The notes beneath the pieces were generated by a model that made no database searches, was not told the origin of the DNA, and was given only the letters and a program-made list of their open reading frames with translations. Below, piece after piece: positions 14,246-27,520 of a DNA stretch of 64,000 nucleotides (position 1 is the stretch's first letter; each line of letters begins with the position of its first letter). Position numbers and translations under genes: made by a program. Source of the DNA: Flaccisagitta enflata (lineage: Eukaryota > Chaetognatha > Sagittoidea > Aphragmophora); the NCBI GenBank assembly GCA_965153355.1, contig OZ231126.1:71982001-72046000 (forward strand). The letters are read 5' to 3'.

Positions 14246-14986
14246 CAGGGTTGTTAAAAGATCCATTTTTTTGAAAAAATCCATTTGGATTAATCCATTT
14301 TGGATTAATCCGGATAAAATCGTGGATTTTTTCAATCGGTGGATTTTTTCAAAAATGCGCCATACGATGTGATTAAGTACTGGTTATGATATTGATATAG
14401 GGCATACAATGATTAAATGTGATACAATGATTAAATGTGATAAGTAACAGATAAATGATTAATAAAATGAATATAGAGCAGTTCAACAGGCAACAGTGGA
14501 AATGTTTTTCACACCTGGTTATTCTGGTTCAAACTTATAAGATGTATTTCTGCAAAAATTATGTACACCTAGATATGATAAAAGGATACACATAACTTTA
14601 ATAAAACTATTTAATAAGATAATATGCATGGCGCATTCTTGAAAAAATGTTATTCATAAAATCGATTGCTAGCGTTCTACTGTATCCTGGATTCAATCAC
14701 ACAGAGTTCGAGATGCTTTAGGTCAAGAGAAAGTTTCTCAGAAACAAAAGCCCTCATACGTTCAAAGACAGAAAAAAATCTGTGAGAAAATAAAAGTTTG
14801 TCTCATTCAGGACTTGAAATCATTGAAAAATATCTTGCTTAGAGGTTTGGTCATTTTTGCAAAATAAAGATTCAAAAATTTGAAAAAATCCAGATTTTTT
14901 CAAAAAATTTTTTGAAAAAATCCATTCTATCCATTTGGATTAATCCAAGATTTTTTCAAATGGATTAATCCATCCTTCCAACCCTG
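14246..14986. mobile_element. hAT-like non-autonomous element, 741 bp, in a C monomer
   Basis: Starts CAGGGTTG and ends CAACCCTG. The flanks CCAAAATA (14238-14245) and CCAAAAAA (14987-14994) match at 7 of 8 positions, as expected for an old 8-bp target duplication. Subterminal regions carry repeated GGATTAATCC and GAAAAAATCC motifs in both orientations. The AT-rich interior shows no transposase frame. The C monomer reads through on both sides. Confidence 0.7.
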
Positions 14987-15245
14987 CCAAAAAAGACCTG
15001 AAAATGCATTTTTTACACATTTTCAAAAGCAAATGAAAAATAATGAAATTTTTTCCTCCAAATGGCAATCTTTCCACTCATATAGGCTCAATAGAGTGTG
15101 AGGGGCTGATAGCAGCAAAAAACCTTATACCTTGTGATAAAGACAAGCCTCGTAGAGGACGAAATATTGACCAAAAATGACAAAAATTCAAAAGATTTGA
15201 CTATTTTGTCAGATCAACCTAATTTCTTTTACTGGTTCATAGTGT

Positions 15246-15521
15246 CGGGTTGGCAGGGGCAGGATATCCATTGCTTGGATTTGGGCTATTTGGCAGAATT
15301 AGGGTCAGAACAAGCCCCGAAGAAGACGAAGCCCTGAGGATAGGGCAAGGGGAGACGGACGGATGGGCAGACAGACGGATGGATGGACAGATTCCCCCTG
15401 TGTTCTACAGGACTTTGTCCCCTTTGGGGCCGCTGCCCTGCTCCACCTCAACTTAAATCAGACACTACTCAAGCAGGGCACGGGTACCGCTGACCATTTA
15501 CCGCCTTTGGGCTGCTATTTA
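15246..15521 (-). mobile_element. Family B copy at the centre of the C foldback
   Basis: AGATTCCCCCTGTGTTCTAC and GGCCCCAAAGGGG-type arms. Then a TGCCCTGCT...AGCAGGGCA stem, GGGTACCGCTGACC and GCCTTTGGGCTGCTATT. The cargo is short. It lies between the two arms of C. Confidence 0.55.
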
Positions 15522-15549
15522 TTTTGAAGTGTTTTTGTCATTTTTGTCA

Positions 15550-15915
15550 TTTTTAGTCGCATGCACGCGACTCTACAACCCGCTTTGTCGGTCTGTTGGT
15601 CCGTCCGTCGGTCTGTCCGTCGGTCCGTCAGTCCACTTTACACTTTACTTTTTTATTACACTTTAAGTTATTTCTAGTCATTCTAAGTCATTTTAAGATA
15701 TTCTAAGTCATTTTTAGTCATTCTAAGTCATTCTAAGACATTCTAAGTTATTTTGAGTCACTTAAGTCATATAGATCAAAGTAGTTGTTTCATTCATTTT
15801 AGGTCTTTTTAGGTTATTAAAAGTTGTCTTGAGTCATTTTAAGACATCTTGAGTCAGTAAAAGTCATCTTTACCTACTCATGTCTTGCAGGCGACTTAAT
15901 GGTGTTGGCCTTGTT
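15550..15915 (-). mobile_element. Family D element inserted in a C monomer (insertion site readable)
   Basis: Reverse copy: TTTTTAGTCGCATGCACGCGACT, GACC-type repeats (as GGTC), about 190 bp of AAGTCATTCT repeats, GCAGGCGACTTAATGG and GGCCTTGT. The C monomer elsewhere reads GTCATTTTTGGTCATT. Here it is split after GTCATTTTT, so insertion was into the T-run without a longer duplication. Confidence 0.7.
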
Positions 15916-17309
15916 GGTCATTATTTCGACCTCTATGGGGCCTGTTTTTCATTCCAGGGTTGAATTTTTTGCAGTTATCGGCCCCTTGCACTCCACTCAG
16001 CCTATATGAGTGATAAAATTGCCATTAGGAGGAAAAAATTTCATTATTTTTCATTTGATTTTGAAAATGTGTAAAATATGCATTTTCAGGTCTTTTTTGG
16101 TTATTTTTGGGTTCTTATCGGCCCCCAAACGCTCCCACTGGCCATTTATTGGTCTAAATCACTTCTAGAACTTATCACTGTATGAACCAGTAAAAAAAAT
16201 TGGGTTGATTTGCCTAATTAATCAATTTTTTTAAATTTTGAAGCGTTTTTGTCATTTTTGGTCATTATTTCAACCTCTGCGGGGCCTGTTTTTGATTCCA
16301 GGGTTGAATTTTTCGCAGTTATCAGCCCCTTGCACTCCACTCAGCCTATATGAGTTGAAAAATTGCCATTAGGAGGAAAAAATTTTATTATTTTTCATTT
16401 GATTTGAAAATGTGTAAAAAAAGCATTTTCAGGTCTTTTTTGGCCATTTTTGGGTTCTTATTGTCCCCCAAACGCTCCCACTGGCCATTTATTGGTCTAA
16501 ATCACTTCTAGAACTTACCACTGTATGAACCAGTAAAAAAAATTGGGTTGATTTGCCTAATTAATCAATTCTTTTAAATTTTGAAGCGTTTTTGTCAATT
16601 TTGGTCATTTTTGGTCATTATTTCGACCTCTACAGGGCCTGTTTTTAATTCCAGGGTCGAATTTTTTGCAGTTATCAGCCCCTTGCACTCCACTCAGCCT
16701 ATATGAGTGGAAAAATTGCCCTGAGGAGGAAAAATTTTCATTATTTTTCATTAATTTTTGAGCATGCTTAAAACAGTTCATTTTTAGGTTTTTTTTTGGC
16801 CATTTTCGGGTTCTTAACAGCCCCCTATCCCATCCACTGGCCATTTTTCGGCTTAGACCACTTCTATAAGTTACATCTATGTGAACCAGAGAAAAAAATT
16901 GGATTAATTTGCCAAAATAATCAATTTTTTGAAATTTTTAAGTATTTTTGTCATTTTTGGTTATTTTTGGTCATTTTTTCAACCTTCGCAGAGGTGGTGG
17001 TACTCGTAGGGGCCTCTGGGTGCCCAACTATGGAGCACGGGGCCTTTCCCTAACTATATCACAACTCCAATTTTACAGCCAGCCCCATCAGAGACCATAG
17101 CCCTGATCTGAAACACCCCGGCGGGACGCTGTCTTCCGGCGCCGCCTTTTGCGGTGCCCTTAGTCCCCAAGCGGGTTTCCTTTTTCTTCCGAGACGCTTC
17201 AGTCACCGAAGGGTTGCCAACTTGGAAACTGACGCAGTTGATTCTTTTGAAATTGTCGTCAAATTTGGTTAACTGGCTTTGAAACATTACCGGATTTAGA
17301 TACAAGAAA

Positions 17310-17540
17310 ACAAGGCCAAAACCTTTAAGTCGCGTGCGGGACTTAAAAAACTTAAGATGACTTAAATTGACTTCTAATGACCTAAAAGGACTTAAAATGA
17401 CATACAATGGCTTAAAAAGACATTGAATGACTTAATTGACCAAATTGACCTGATTGACTTAAGTGACTTAATATGACTCAATATGACTTAAGATGACTTA
17501 CAATGACTCAGAATGACTTATAATGACTCATAATGCCTTT
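17310..17540 (+). mobile_element. Family D element, 3' end missing
   Basis: Starts ACAAGGCCAAAACCTTTAAG then TCGCGTGCGGGAC, followed by GACTTAAAATGA-type 10-bp repeats. No GACC repeat or 3' hairpin follows. The 5' tip can pair AAGG with CCTT. Confidence 0.6.
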
Positions 17541-17750
17541 GCCAATGCCAATGCCACATTACTGTTGTTCTTGGGAAAAAGCCTTTTACTTTGGTAAATG
17601 ATCAATTGAGAGTATCTGAATGATTGTCCTCGAGTGAGTAGCGGTTTTGTGACGTGGAGAGGCCGGAAAAGGAGTAAGCAGCAAAAATGCGCCTCGATGA
17701 CTGATTTATGCCCTTTCTTTCGCCGCCGAGTTTCAACGGCAGGAAGTCAC

Positions 17751-18033
<283 letters not shown>

Positions 18034-18590
18034 TATGCGAGCTTTTATCGCCATTAGTTGCCCAAAGGAACAGAATATATTTTCACATATAATAGATTAC
18101 GGAGCGCGGACTTGCCGAGTATGTCTGGAAAGTGTAGAAACTCTCATCATACTCACCAAGCTCTCAGATAAATAGGAAACAATTCGGATGGAGGTGGCAT
18201 GAATCTAGTCAGAATGATTGGAAACAAGTTAAATTATATAATTCGACTTTTTGACATGTAGGGTAGAAATAAATTTCCCCTTTTGGTTTTTTGAGGCAAT
18301 TTTTGAAAGTTAGCCATTTCCCGCCTAGGATGATACAGTTGTGTAGCAGCTTTTGCTAGTTTGAATTGCTGGAAGAGAGTGAAAAGAAAACGAAGAAATA
18401 AGGCTTGTCAGAGAGAAAAATCCCAGGTTAGAACTATTTTCCAGTGGGGATAGCGGCCCCTTTGGCGAAGCGAGTGGTAGAAAAAGATCAGAAGTACAAC
18501 ATTGTAAAACTGGGTATAATACGCGGAGGAACATATCGAAATGATCAATTATCAATGCATATAAGGGTTATAAAATCCTCATCCATAAGA

Positions 18591-18812
18591 ACAAGGCCGG
18601 ATACACGGCTACCGAAGTCGCGTGTGGGTGGGCAGGGGCCATATTTGAGGTCACAAGACCATTTGGGCAGGAGCAGTAAGGTCAAAGAAATAAAATCATA
18701 AAAAAAAGTAAAATGTGACCAACCGACCGACCAACCGACCGACCGACCGACCGACCGACCGACCGACCGACGAACAAAGCGGGTTGTAGAGTCGCGTGCA
18801 CGCGACTAAAAA
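18591..18812 (+). mobile_element. Family A element, full length
   Basis: ACAAGGCCGGATACACGGC, AGTCGCGTGTGGG, GGGCAGGGGCCATATTTGAG, CATTTGGGCAGGAGCAGTAA, then AGTAAAATGTGACC, a GACC array and GCGGGTTGTAG. It ends in the perfect palindrome AGTCGCGTGCACGCGACT plus AAAAA. A good reference copy. No open frame and no obvious target duplication. Confidence 0.75.
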
Positions 18813-18843
18813 GCTGGATATCTTTTCCCTTGTGACTTACTTG

Positions 18844-18887
18844 TGTTGTACATAGAAGTCATATTAATATGACTTCTATGTACAACA
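18844..18887. repeat. 44-bp perfect palindrome
   Basis: The left half begins TGTTGTACATAGAAG and meets its exact complement at the centre ATATT/AATAT (18865/18866) with no spacer. It lies 31 bp after a family A element. It may be the core of a tiny palindromic element or a fused pair of inverted ends. Confidence 0.9.
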
Positions 18888-18904
18888 ATTATGGATTTGA
18901 GTAA

Positions 18905-19530
18905 GGGCACGTCTCCAGTCACAGATAACTGCGTTTTCAACAGACCACTCAATCGCTCGCACCACTCACTCCGCTTACTCACTTTAAAGTGCTACGCTTG
19001 CTCACTCTGTTCAGGGGCTAGCTCACTCATGGGACAGTTGGATTCATAAATATTTAGGTTACACAGGTAACAATCATTGCCCTAACTACTTATGTAAGCG
19101 GTTTGCTTTTTGATTAGACTGAGGAAGAGAGTTTTTCAAATAATGTTTTATAAGAGTTTTTCAAAGAGTTTTTCAAAGTTCAGAGTTTTTCAAAGAGTTT
19201 TTCATATAATGTTTTATGGAAAACCAAGAGTGGTGCGCGTATTATCTAGTCAGTAAGGGTTCACAGGGCCCACCTCCATTTTTTTCAGTTTGAGTATAGT
19301 GAGGGATATTGTTCCACTTGTCATATGTGTTCACGTTGTAAACTTAACGGGGACAAGCGCGTTTTTTGTGATCACTAGAAACTAGGGATGTGGAAGTGGT
19401 CGATTTTTTTGCCGCTTCCACCGCTTCCGCTTCCGCTTCCATTTTGCAATTCAAATACTAGTAGCTATCCCACCCACCAAAATGGAAGCGGTCAATCGCT
19501 TCCACGTCCCTACGAGTAGAAACACGCCCT
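18905..19530 (+). mobile_element. Family E element split by a hAT-like MITE
   Basis: Begins GGCACGTCTCCAGTCACAG. It has CTCACTC/CGCTC-rich DNA (18960-19035) as in the other E copies, and ends CACTAGAAAC, then after the insertion TAGAAACACGCCC. E copies have short inverted tips of the type GGGCGTGTTTC. Confidence 0.5.
19383..19515. mobile_element. Small hAT-like MITE with GGAAGCG termini
   Basis: Tips TAGGGATGTGGAAG and CTTCCACGTCCCTA. Flanks CTAGAAAC (19375-19382) and GTAGAAAC (19516-19523) match at 7 of 8 positions. Three extra bases (CGA) lie after the right tip, so the exact end is uncertain. The interior has CCGCTTCC repeats as in the 2.7-kb element. Confidence 0.6.
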
Positions 19531-19618
19531 TGGAACGTATTGAGTTGGAAATGGCAAAAAATCTTATTCAGGAAAAATTGGTCCCTGGACTGAATCGAGT
19601 GAGAGAAATCACAAAAAC

Positions 19619-20724
<1,106 letters not shown>

Positions 20725-20942
20725 AATTGGACGATTGGAATTCCATTTGACAAAATCACGACAGCGACGGAAAATGATGTTTTGCTTTTGCTTTACGATT
20801 TCTCATGTTTTGACAAGCTCAGCAAAATACATCCAAGGGGCCGTTACGAGAAAAGGACCTAAGAGAAACTTATATCGTTTCGCCATTTTCCTTTTACTTT
20901 GGCGCGCGGGCGTGAGGGATTAGAAATCCAAATGAAAACGTA

Positions 20943-21118
20943 CAGTGAAACCCCACAATAACAGCCCCGCTTTTAAAGGTTCCCCATTAATAAAGGTCAA
21001 CATTTTGAGGTCCCAGATGGTAATTTTTAATGTGATCTCACCCCTCTTTAAAGGTTATTCTGAGATAAAGGTGAAAAATCTTCAGTCCCAATGAGACCGA
21101 TGAGGCGGGGTCCTACTG
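20943..21118. mobile_element. Tc1/mariner-like MITE, 176 bp
   Basis: Left tip CAGTGAAACCCCACAATAAC. The right tip reversed reads CAGTAGGACCCCGCCTC. TA on both sides (20941-20942, 21119-21120). The interior has AAAGGTTCCCCATTAATAAA and similar sequence but no frame. Confidence 0.65.
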
Positions 21119-21574
21119 TACTCGCTGCTTCTGATAGTCGGTCAGTTCGCTCATGGACACGGGACTGAAGCATTACATATGTCCTTACATAAGAAAGTTA
21201 CTAGAGACTTACACCTTACACTTACATAGGTTATTAGAGACTTTCATAGGTTTGGCTCAAAATAAACTTACTTTCTGATATGCACAGGGTCCGACAAAAT
21301 TTTTTGCTGCCTACAAGCAAGGTTTTCTCACCAACTTCTACGTACAAATGAATTTATTACTGCATTGGAGATTGTTTGTGTAATATTATGATGTAGAAAA
21401 TACTATATAAGTGTTTGTAGGCATAAACAATTTTCATGTTTTACCATATAGATTTTTTTATATTTTTTCTCTATTTCTTTTTTATTTTGGATTCTTATCC
21501 TATCTTCATGCCAACAAAATCTGCTAGCTGCCTACAAGCAATGCTTGCCTGCTTTTGCTCTTTGTTGTACCCTG

Positions 21575-21727
21575 AGAAGGAGAAAAAATCCCCATATGTG
21601 TGAAAGCATAGGTCATCGACCCCTTCGGGGCCGCGGCCCAAAAAGGGGACCGACCAACCAACCAACCGACCAACGGACCGATGGACCGACAAAGCGGGGT
21701 GGAAAGTTGCGTAGCACGCGACTGAAA
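21575..21727 (+). mobile_element. 3' end of an A+B composite
   Basis: AAAAATCCCCATATGTGTGA, the B arm GGTCATCGACCCCTTCGGGG and CGCGGCCC, then the same junction AAAAAGGGGACC seen in the complete composites. GACC repeats follow, and a 3' hairpin GTTGCGTAGCACGCGACT followed by GAAAG. The 5' part is absent. Confidence 0.65.
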
Positions 21728-22955
21728 GCGATTTTGTGTCCTACCTAATAAGCATGTATCGTGAATATCCTCCAGGTTTTATTCATGAATTGAAAAGTCG
21801 TAAACTCTGCAATTCGCAAATGCATGAACAGATATGAATATCTCACAGAAAGATAGGTATTCTAACTTAACGTCATGGTTACCATGTCATATACACGCCA
21901 CTATACAGTCAATTTAGCACCAGCGTGCGGAAACTTCATGGGGACTGAAAACCAAACGATAATTAGAAAATAATCATGGAGACTAAGTAACAAAAAGTGG
22001 GAAAACATTTGAGTTTAAAAAATCAAATGGAAACCGAAATGGGAAAGAAACATCGGCAGACAAAAAAAATGAGGTTAGATTTCCAGATGTGATCAAAAAC
22101 ATAATAGGCTTGAAAGCCCGGATTTCTAAGCTGATTACTGTTCACTGAATGAAATGATTTTTATTTAGCAAAAAAAATGTTTCACTATATAAATTTTTTA
22201 ACACACATGGAAAGTGCTACAGTATTGATGAGCAAGATAAGCGATATTATAGATGATTACAAAAAAATGATAGTTAAGATAGTTGTTGAATGATGGGTAG
22301 AAGAATTTGCTGTTGTTCCAAATGAGAAAGTTGAAATGCGTGAAAATAATCATCCAATGGACTTCATTACAGGTATGGACATCAATATCCGTTGCTTGGG
22401 CTTAAAAAGAGTTCAACATGGTGCGAGACAAATGGTCTCAACCAGGCATATTATTGATTAAAACCTGTTGTGTACCGGGTGAACTTTTATGTTTGTCATT
22501 TCCTTTGTCCAGTTGTTAGATTTACTCCCATCCAAACCTCAGTTTTGTTGTTTTCATATCGTCTCACCGTAAGATGGTATAGAAAAACAACGAACAAAAA
22601 TCAAACAAAAAGAGTTTATAAAAAGATTTGTAATATCAGGTTTAAAGACGCTGCCATTCAAGAACAAAGGAAAATCAAGAGTTACGGTCTTGGAGACTTG
22701 AGAGCAAAATAAAAGAAAAATGGTTAAGGGAGAAAAATTAGCCAATGAAAAAAGCTTTAAAAAGAAAACAAGCGATAAAAAGAAAAAAGGCGATAAAAAG
22801 AAAAAAGGCGATAAATAAAGAAGAAAGAAAAAAAGTTGAAGAAAACTTTGAAAGCAAAAATAAAAAAAAAACTTCGGCCTAGAAAACCGCAAGAAAGGGA
22901 AAAGGGAAAAGACAAAAGAGATTTTAAAGTGAAAAAAGGGGCAAAGGCAAGAAAT

Positions 22956-22990
<35 letters not shown>

Positions 22991-23160
22991 AAAAGAGAAA
23001 AAAGGAGTTCCCAAGTTAATTTCCGTCCTTTGGATAAAAAGAAAGGAAAACTCTTCAATAGAGTCAAGAGCAGAACACATTCAAGATAAAAGTCAATAAC
23101 AAGATAGAAAACAAAACTACAGAAAATGATAAGGAGAGAAAAAACAATGTAGAATATTTG
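21728..23160. other. Gene-free stretch, purine-rich toward its end
   Basis: Unremarkable to about 22690, then strongly A/G-rich with AAAAGGCGATAAAAAG repeated and an A-run at about 22959-22988. Lys-rich short frames here are compositional. A B-like CAATATCCGTTGCTTGGGC occurs near 22380. Confidence 0.4.
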
Positions 23161-23220
23161 TGAACAAGCCCAACAGGCCATCAGTCGAGTCTTTTGTTAT
23201 AAAATTACACACAAAACTCC

Positions 23221-23505
23221 TTCTTTCCTTCTCTCCTCCTTCCCCTCGTTCCTCCATTCCTTCCTCCCTTCCCTCCGTTGCTTCCTTCCTCCTTCCTTTC
23301 TTCCTTTTTTCCTCCTCCCTATTTTCCTTCCTTCCTTCCTTCCTTCCTTCCTTCCTTCCCTCCTTCCTTCCTTCCTTCCTTCCTTCCTTCTTTCCTTCCT
23401 TCCTTCCTTCCTTCCTTCCTTCTTTCCTTCCTTCCTTCCTTCCTTCCTTCCTTCCTTCCTTCCTCCCTCGCTTCCTTCCTTCCTTCCCTCATTCCTACCT
23501 TCCTA
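23221..23505 (+). repeat. (CCTT)n tetranucleotide array
   Basis: Pure CCTT with a few CCCT and CTTT changes between about 23325 and 23470, with degenerate pyrimidine-rich flanks. Confidence 0.92.
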
Positions 23506-23530
23506 ATTTCCCAACTTCTTAAGCTATATA

Positions 23531-23693
23531 ACAAGGCCGGATACACGGCCAATACCAGTCGCGGACGGGTGGGCAGGGGCGGAAACGCTGGTTTTTTCCA
23601 CTTTTCGACTCGTGCTCACCAACGGACCGACCGACCGACCAACGGACGGACGAACAAAGCCTCTTATAGAGTCGCTTGTCCGCGACTAAAAAA
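23531..23693 (+). mobile_element. Family A element, GGAC/GTCC variant
   Basis: ACAAGGCCGGATACACGGCC, AGTCGCGGACGGG, GGGCAGGGGCGG, GACC repeats and AAGCCTCTTATAGAG. It ends AGTCGCTTGTCCGCGACT plus AAAAAA. The 5' motif AGTCGCGGAC is the exact complement of the 3' GTCCGCGACT; both differ from the usual GTGC/GCAC version. Confidence 0.75.
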
Positions 23694-23718
23694 GTAGAAA
23701 ATTCAAAAGTATTTCTGA

Positions 23719-23784
23719 TGGTCGGACCGACAAACGGACGGACCGACTGAGCAACGTGTGGAGTCGAGTGCACGTGACTAAAAA
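23719..23784 (+). mobile_element. Second family A 3' end just downstream
   Basis: GGTCGGACCGAC repeats, GCAACGTGTGGAGTCGAG and TGCACGTGACTAAAAA, 25 bp after the previous copy and with no 5' end of its own. Confidence 0.55.
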
Positions 23785-24077
23785 GACACAGCAGCCCTTT
23801 GAAACAAATGTCGATGAAGCCAAATGAGAACTACTCAGTTACTGTAAAACTTCTCTTTAGTAAATCAAGAAGGATAGCATCGTGCCTTTCTAAGATGTGA
23901 CCTCATGGCAAAAAGTCCAAACAACTATCAGGGCGTTAAGTACAATAAGAAAACTGCAACAATTTATCCTGATTCGATTTCCTAAAATTATCCAAATAGG
24001 AAACATTTGAACTTATACTTAAAAAAAAAGTATTCGGTGAATTTCTAGAAAACAAGCGCAACATAGAAAAAAAAATT

Positions 24078-24279
24078 GCTGATGGTTGGGCAGGGGCAGC
24101 ACGACAGCACTTCAAAGTATTATATAACAGTAAACATACATAGCTTAACCTTAACCTATAGCACTACAAAAAGGCAATGAAAGACTAAATATCAACCAAC
24201 AGATCGACCAACGAATAAACCGATCGACCTTCTGACTGATAAAGCAACGTGTCTTGTGTCAAGTGTCGGCAACTAAAAA
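24078..24279 (+). mobile_element. Degenerate family A copy
   Basis: GATGGTTGGGCAGGGGCAGC, weak GACC repeats, AAAGCAACGTGTCTTG and a decayed end GTCGGCAACTAAAAA. The 5' tip is lost. Confidence 0.5.
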
Positions 24280-24573
24280 GAACCCTGTGGTGGGGTATCG
24301 TTTGGTAGGGTTTCACATTTTGAGACTGGAATTAATACGTTATGAATAAAAGATCTGCTCGATCTCCCGCAGAGTTTTCTGGGGCTTAACTCAGTAACAT
24401 TACAACAGGTATGCTCGAGCGAAACGTTACTATATACTACATGCGCTACATGCTACATGCTACATGCTGTATGTGCTATATGCTACATGCTACAAGCTAT
24501 ATGCCACAAGTATTCTTTTTGCTCAATGCTTCTCATGAGGACTCTCCATGATGGAAACAAAAACACAATTAGC

Positions 24574-24875
<302 letters not shown>

Positions 24876-25375
24876 GGCAGGGAAAGGAAAAAAGGTTTCA
24901 CCGCTAGAAAAAAAAAATGTAACAAACTAACAAATCAACGCAGCAGTCTGCAAAAACCATATCGGACGTGACCCGTGTTTGTAAGATGTCATTTGGGCAC
25001 GGTTGAGGGCAATTGGTAGAATCCACCAAGTATCGCTGTGTGTTACCAATAGGTACCAGAAGCTGGCCAGAATTCACATTGGAAATTTGAAGTTCTTTTT
25101 TTTTCCACATGAATTTCTGTCAATTGTGCAAAGAATCGAATATGAAAGCCAAGAAAACACAATCGAAAGTTTTTGGTATTGAGAAAGCTTTTTTTGATCA
25201 ATGATTAAGATGATAATCTTAAAGGTAAAATTTTTTTTTTTTACTTCTACATCCTAGTTTGGTACAAATGAAAATGTGCGCGTCTTCCAGGACAGAAACA
25301 TATATTGCGTGCGATACACACACAGACCGTGAACACTCCCGCATGCGCCGATGCACGTCACTAAACGCGCACTCT

Positions 25376-25792
<417 letters not shown>

Positions 25793-26299
25793 CACACGCT
25801 GATTGAAAGCGCTTGTTCGACAGGAGGCTCGGAGCGGCAACACGTTGGATTGGAGATTGAAACAGCGACAAACAGGCGAAGCGAAAGACTCCTGACTCGA
25901 TAGATTGGCAAATAGAAAGGTGAACGCGGTGAACATGGTAGCGACCAACGGTGGGTTTGGATGGGGGGGGATAACCAGGAGTTGGCTGAATGTGAGGATG
26001 CGGGGAATCGGGAGAGGGCAAAACCTAAGATGGCAATGGGTTTATGGGGGACGGGGAATGTGCCCAAACGTAAATTCTGGGATGGTCCAAAGCCAGGTGA
26101 AAAACATTAGGGTGCTCGGCAATAACGGTTAAATTTCCGAAAATGATTTACTCTAGTTTATTGCATAAATAAACCACATTAAAAGCTTCTACCATTAGCA
26201 GAGGTCTGAATTTGAAGATCAAACCATGTCAGCATCACTAGAGGCTCCTTATGATATTGAATTATTCCCCATAGTACGCCAATGTTGTGGACAACGTGA

Positions 26300-26465
26300 T
26301 TTTTAGGCGCGGACACGCGACTCTACACCTTGCCGTGTCGGTTGGTCGGTAGGTCGGTAGGTCCTTCCGTCCATCCGTCCGTCACATTTTTAAATTCCGA
26401 GCGGTTTTTGCATTACTGCTCCTGCCCAACCGTCCGCGACTGGATTGCCGTGTATCCGGCCTTGT
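26300..26465 (-). mobile_element. Family A element, GGAC/GTCC variant
   Basis: Reverse copy. In element orientation: ACAAGGCCGGATACACGGC, AGTCGCGGACGG, GACC-type repeats, GGTGTAGAGTCGCGTG, TCCGCGCCTAAAAA. The 3' arm has one change (GCCT for GACT) relative to the expected complement of its own 5' motif. Confidence 0.7.
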
Positions 26466-27400
26466 TTGTTTAATTTCCAAACCTAACTTGTAGGAAATTT
26501 ATGTTTTATTGAATGTTTGTGCAATGGCCCAAGCATATCACTAAATATATGAAATTTGACCCAATTCCCGACCACCCTGGTAAATATGAAGATAGAATCA
26601 GTTGGATAATTGGTTGGAATCGGAATATACATGGTGGATTTGCAAGTAAAGGGTGAGCATGAAACGTTGAGGATGTATGAGATTGTATGGATAGGATTGG
26701 GTGGGCAATGAGATGGCACCTGCAAGCATTGGAAGTGGAGGGGAGGAAGCTGGAGATGGCAAACTGCAGATGTGGAAGACAAGAGGGTGGAAATACGGCA
26801 TTCAGAGGGTGGAGGAGATGGTATACACTGTATATGAAACAGGTACAATAGATGTCGTTTATACTTGGAAATACGGGGGCACTCATATCCTAGATACCAT
26901 GTGTACAAATGAATTAAAACTGTGTGTGTATAATGCTTATGTCCTATAGGGTTGACGATGAGGTATGGCAGCTCTGTGGAAAGAAAATTCTCTTGAATAT
27001 ACTAAATCAAGTTCCGTTCCAACAGTTGGTGGAGTTGGTGTAGTAGTTAACTAACTAGACTTCATATTTATCAGGATTGGTTTATTTAAAAGTTCCACGT
27101 TCAAAGCCCTAGTTGGTTTTGCAATTTAAGCAAATAGATGAAGCTGAAATTCTGCAAAAAAAGTGATTGATCCTATAATTTAATATTAAAAGTTTTTTTC
27201 CTAACGTAAGCCGTAGGGGGATGCCATACCCCATCATCAACTCCTCAGGGTCTATACATCACACCAGCAAAATACCAGTCCCCCAACTATACTGATACTC
27301 AGGTTATGAGCTCCGCAAGTCTAGACGACATCTATTGTAGCATAGAGAAAATGAGTCGGTTAACTATACAGTCGAGCATCGCTAGAGCGTAATTGCTATC
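26466..27400. other. Unassigned intergenic DNA
   Basis: No repeat ends, splice-supported frames or RNA genes recognised. Overlapping minus-strand frames at 26483-26908 have no domain signature and compete with each other. Confidence 0.4.
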
Positions 27401-27407
27401 AAGGCAT

Positions 27408-27520
27408 GCCCGCCCATAAGGCGTAAAACTTGTTATCCCATGAGAGATTTTGTAGTTATTCTACAATGGCAATAAGGCTGCACCAGCGCTTCACTACCAG
27501 ACATGATTTTGTCCAATGCC
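27408..27520 (+). repeat. Dispersed repeat J, copy 1
   Basis: Shares ATAAGGC, TTATAGTTATT-like and TGGCAATAAGGC segments in the same order with 41294-41400. Unclassified; neither copy has readable ends. Confidence 0.4.

Larger units (their letters stand above)
12403..17142. mobile_element. Family C giant inverted-repeat (foldback) element of about 345-bp monomers
   Basis: The left arm runs about 12403-15240 and the right arm about 15522-17142, in inverse orientation. The arms share tips GGGTGTTTCAGATCAGGGCT, GGGGCTGGCTGTAAAATTGG and GTTGGGCACCCAGAGGCCCC. Each arm then consists of tandem monomers. GGCTGAGTGGAGTGC recurs at 12857, 13210, 13550 and 14005 (the last after an insertion), and its complement at 15989, 16331 and 16685, giving a period of 340-355 bp. 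The centre is occupied by B and D copies, and a hAT and an A fragment split the left arm. No gene. Confidence 0.8.

Noticed and set aside
17054-17407. 117-codon minus-strand frame with a mixed composition
   Set aside because: It spans the end of the C foldback and the start of a D element, two unrelated repeats, so the frame is a chance fusion. The piece at 17140-17290 alone has no recognised domain.
18591-18812. Family A as a tRNA-derived SINE
   Set aside because: No convincing A-box/B-box pair was found, target duplications are absent at readable sites, and the ends pair with each other, which SINE ends do not need. A 3' A-run remains compatible with retroposition, so this is not excluded.
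21285-21574. Apparent hAT-like element with CAGGGT and ACCCTG ends
   Set aside because: Flanking 8-mers do not match (GATATGCA versus AGAAGGAG) and the right tip is explained by family B text (GTAC followed by GAAGGAG). A direct repeat GCTGCCTACAAGCAA inside remains unexplained.
26483-26908. 141-codon minus-strand frame
   Set aside because: Overlaps two other frames of similar length, no domain, no splice or promoter context, composition Pro/Ser/Thr/Cys-rich as in random AT/GC mix.
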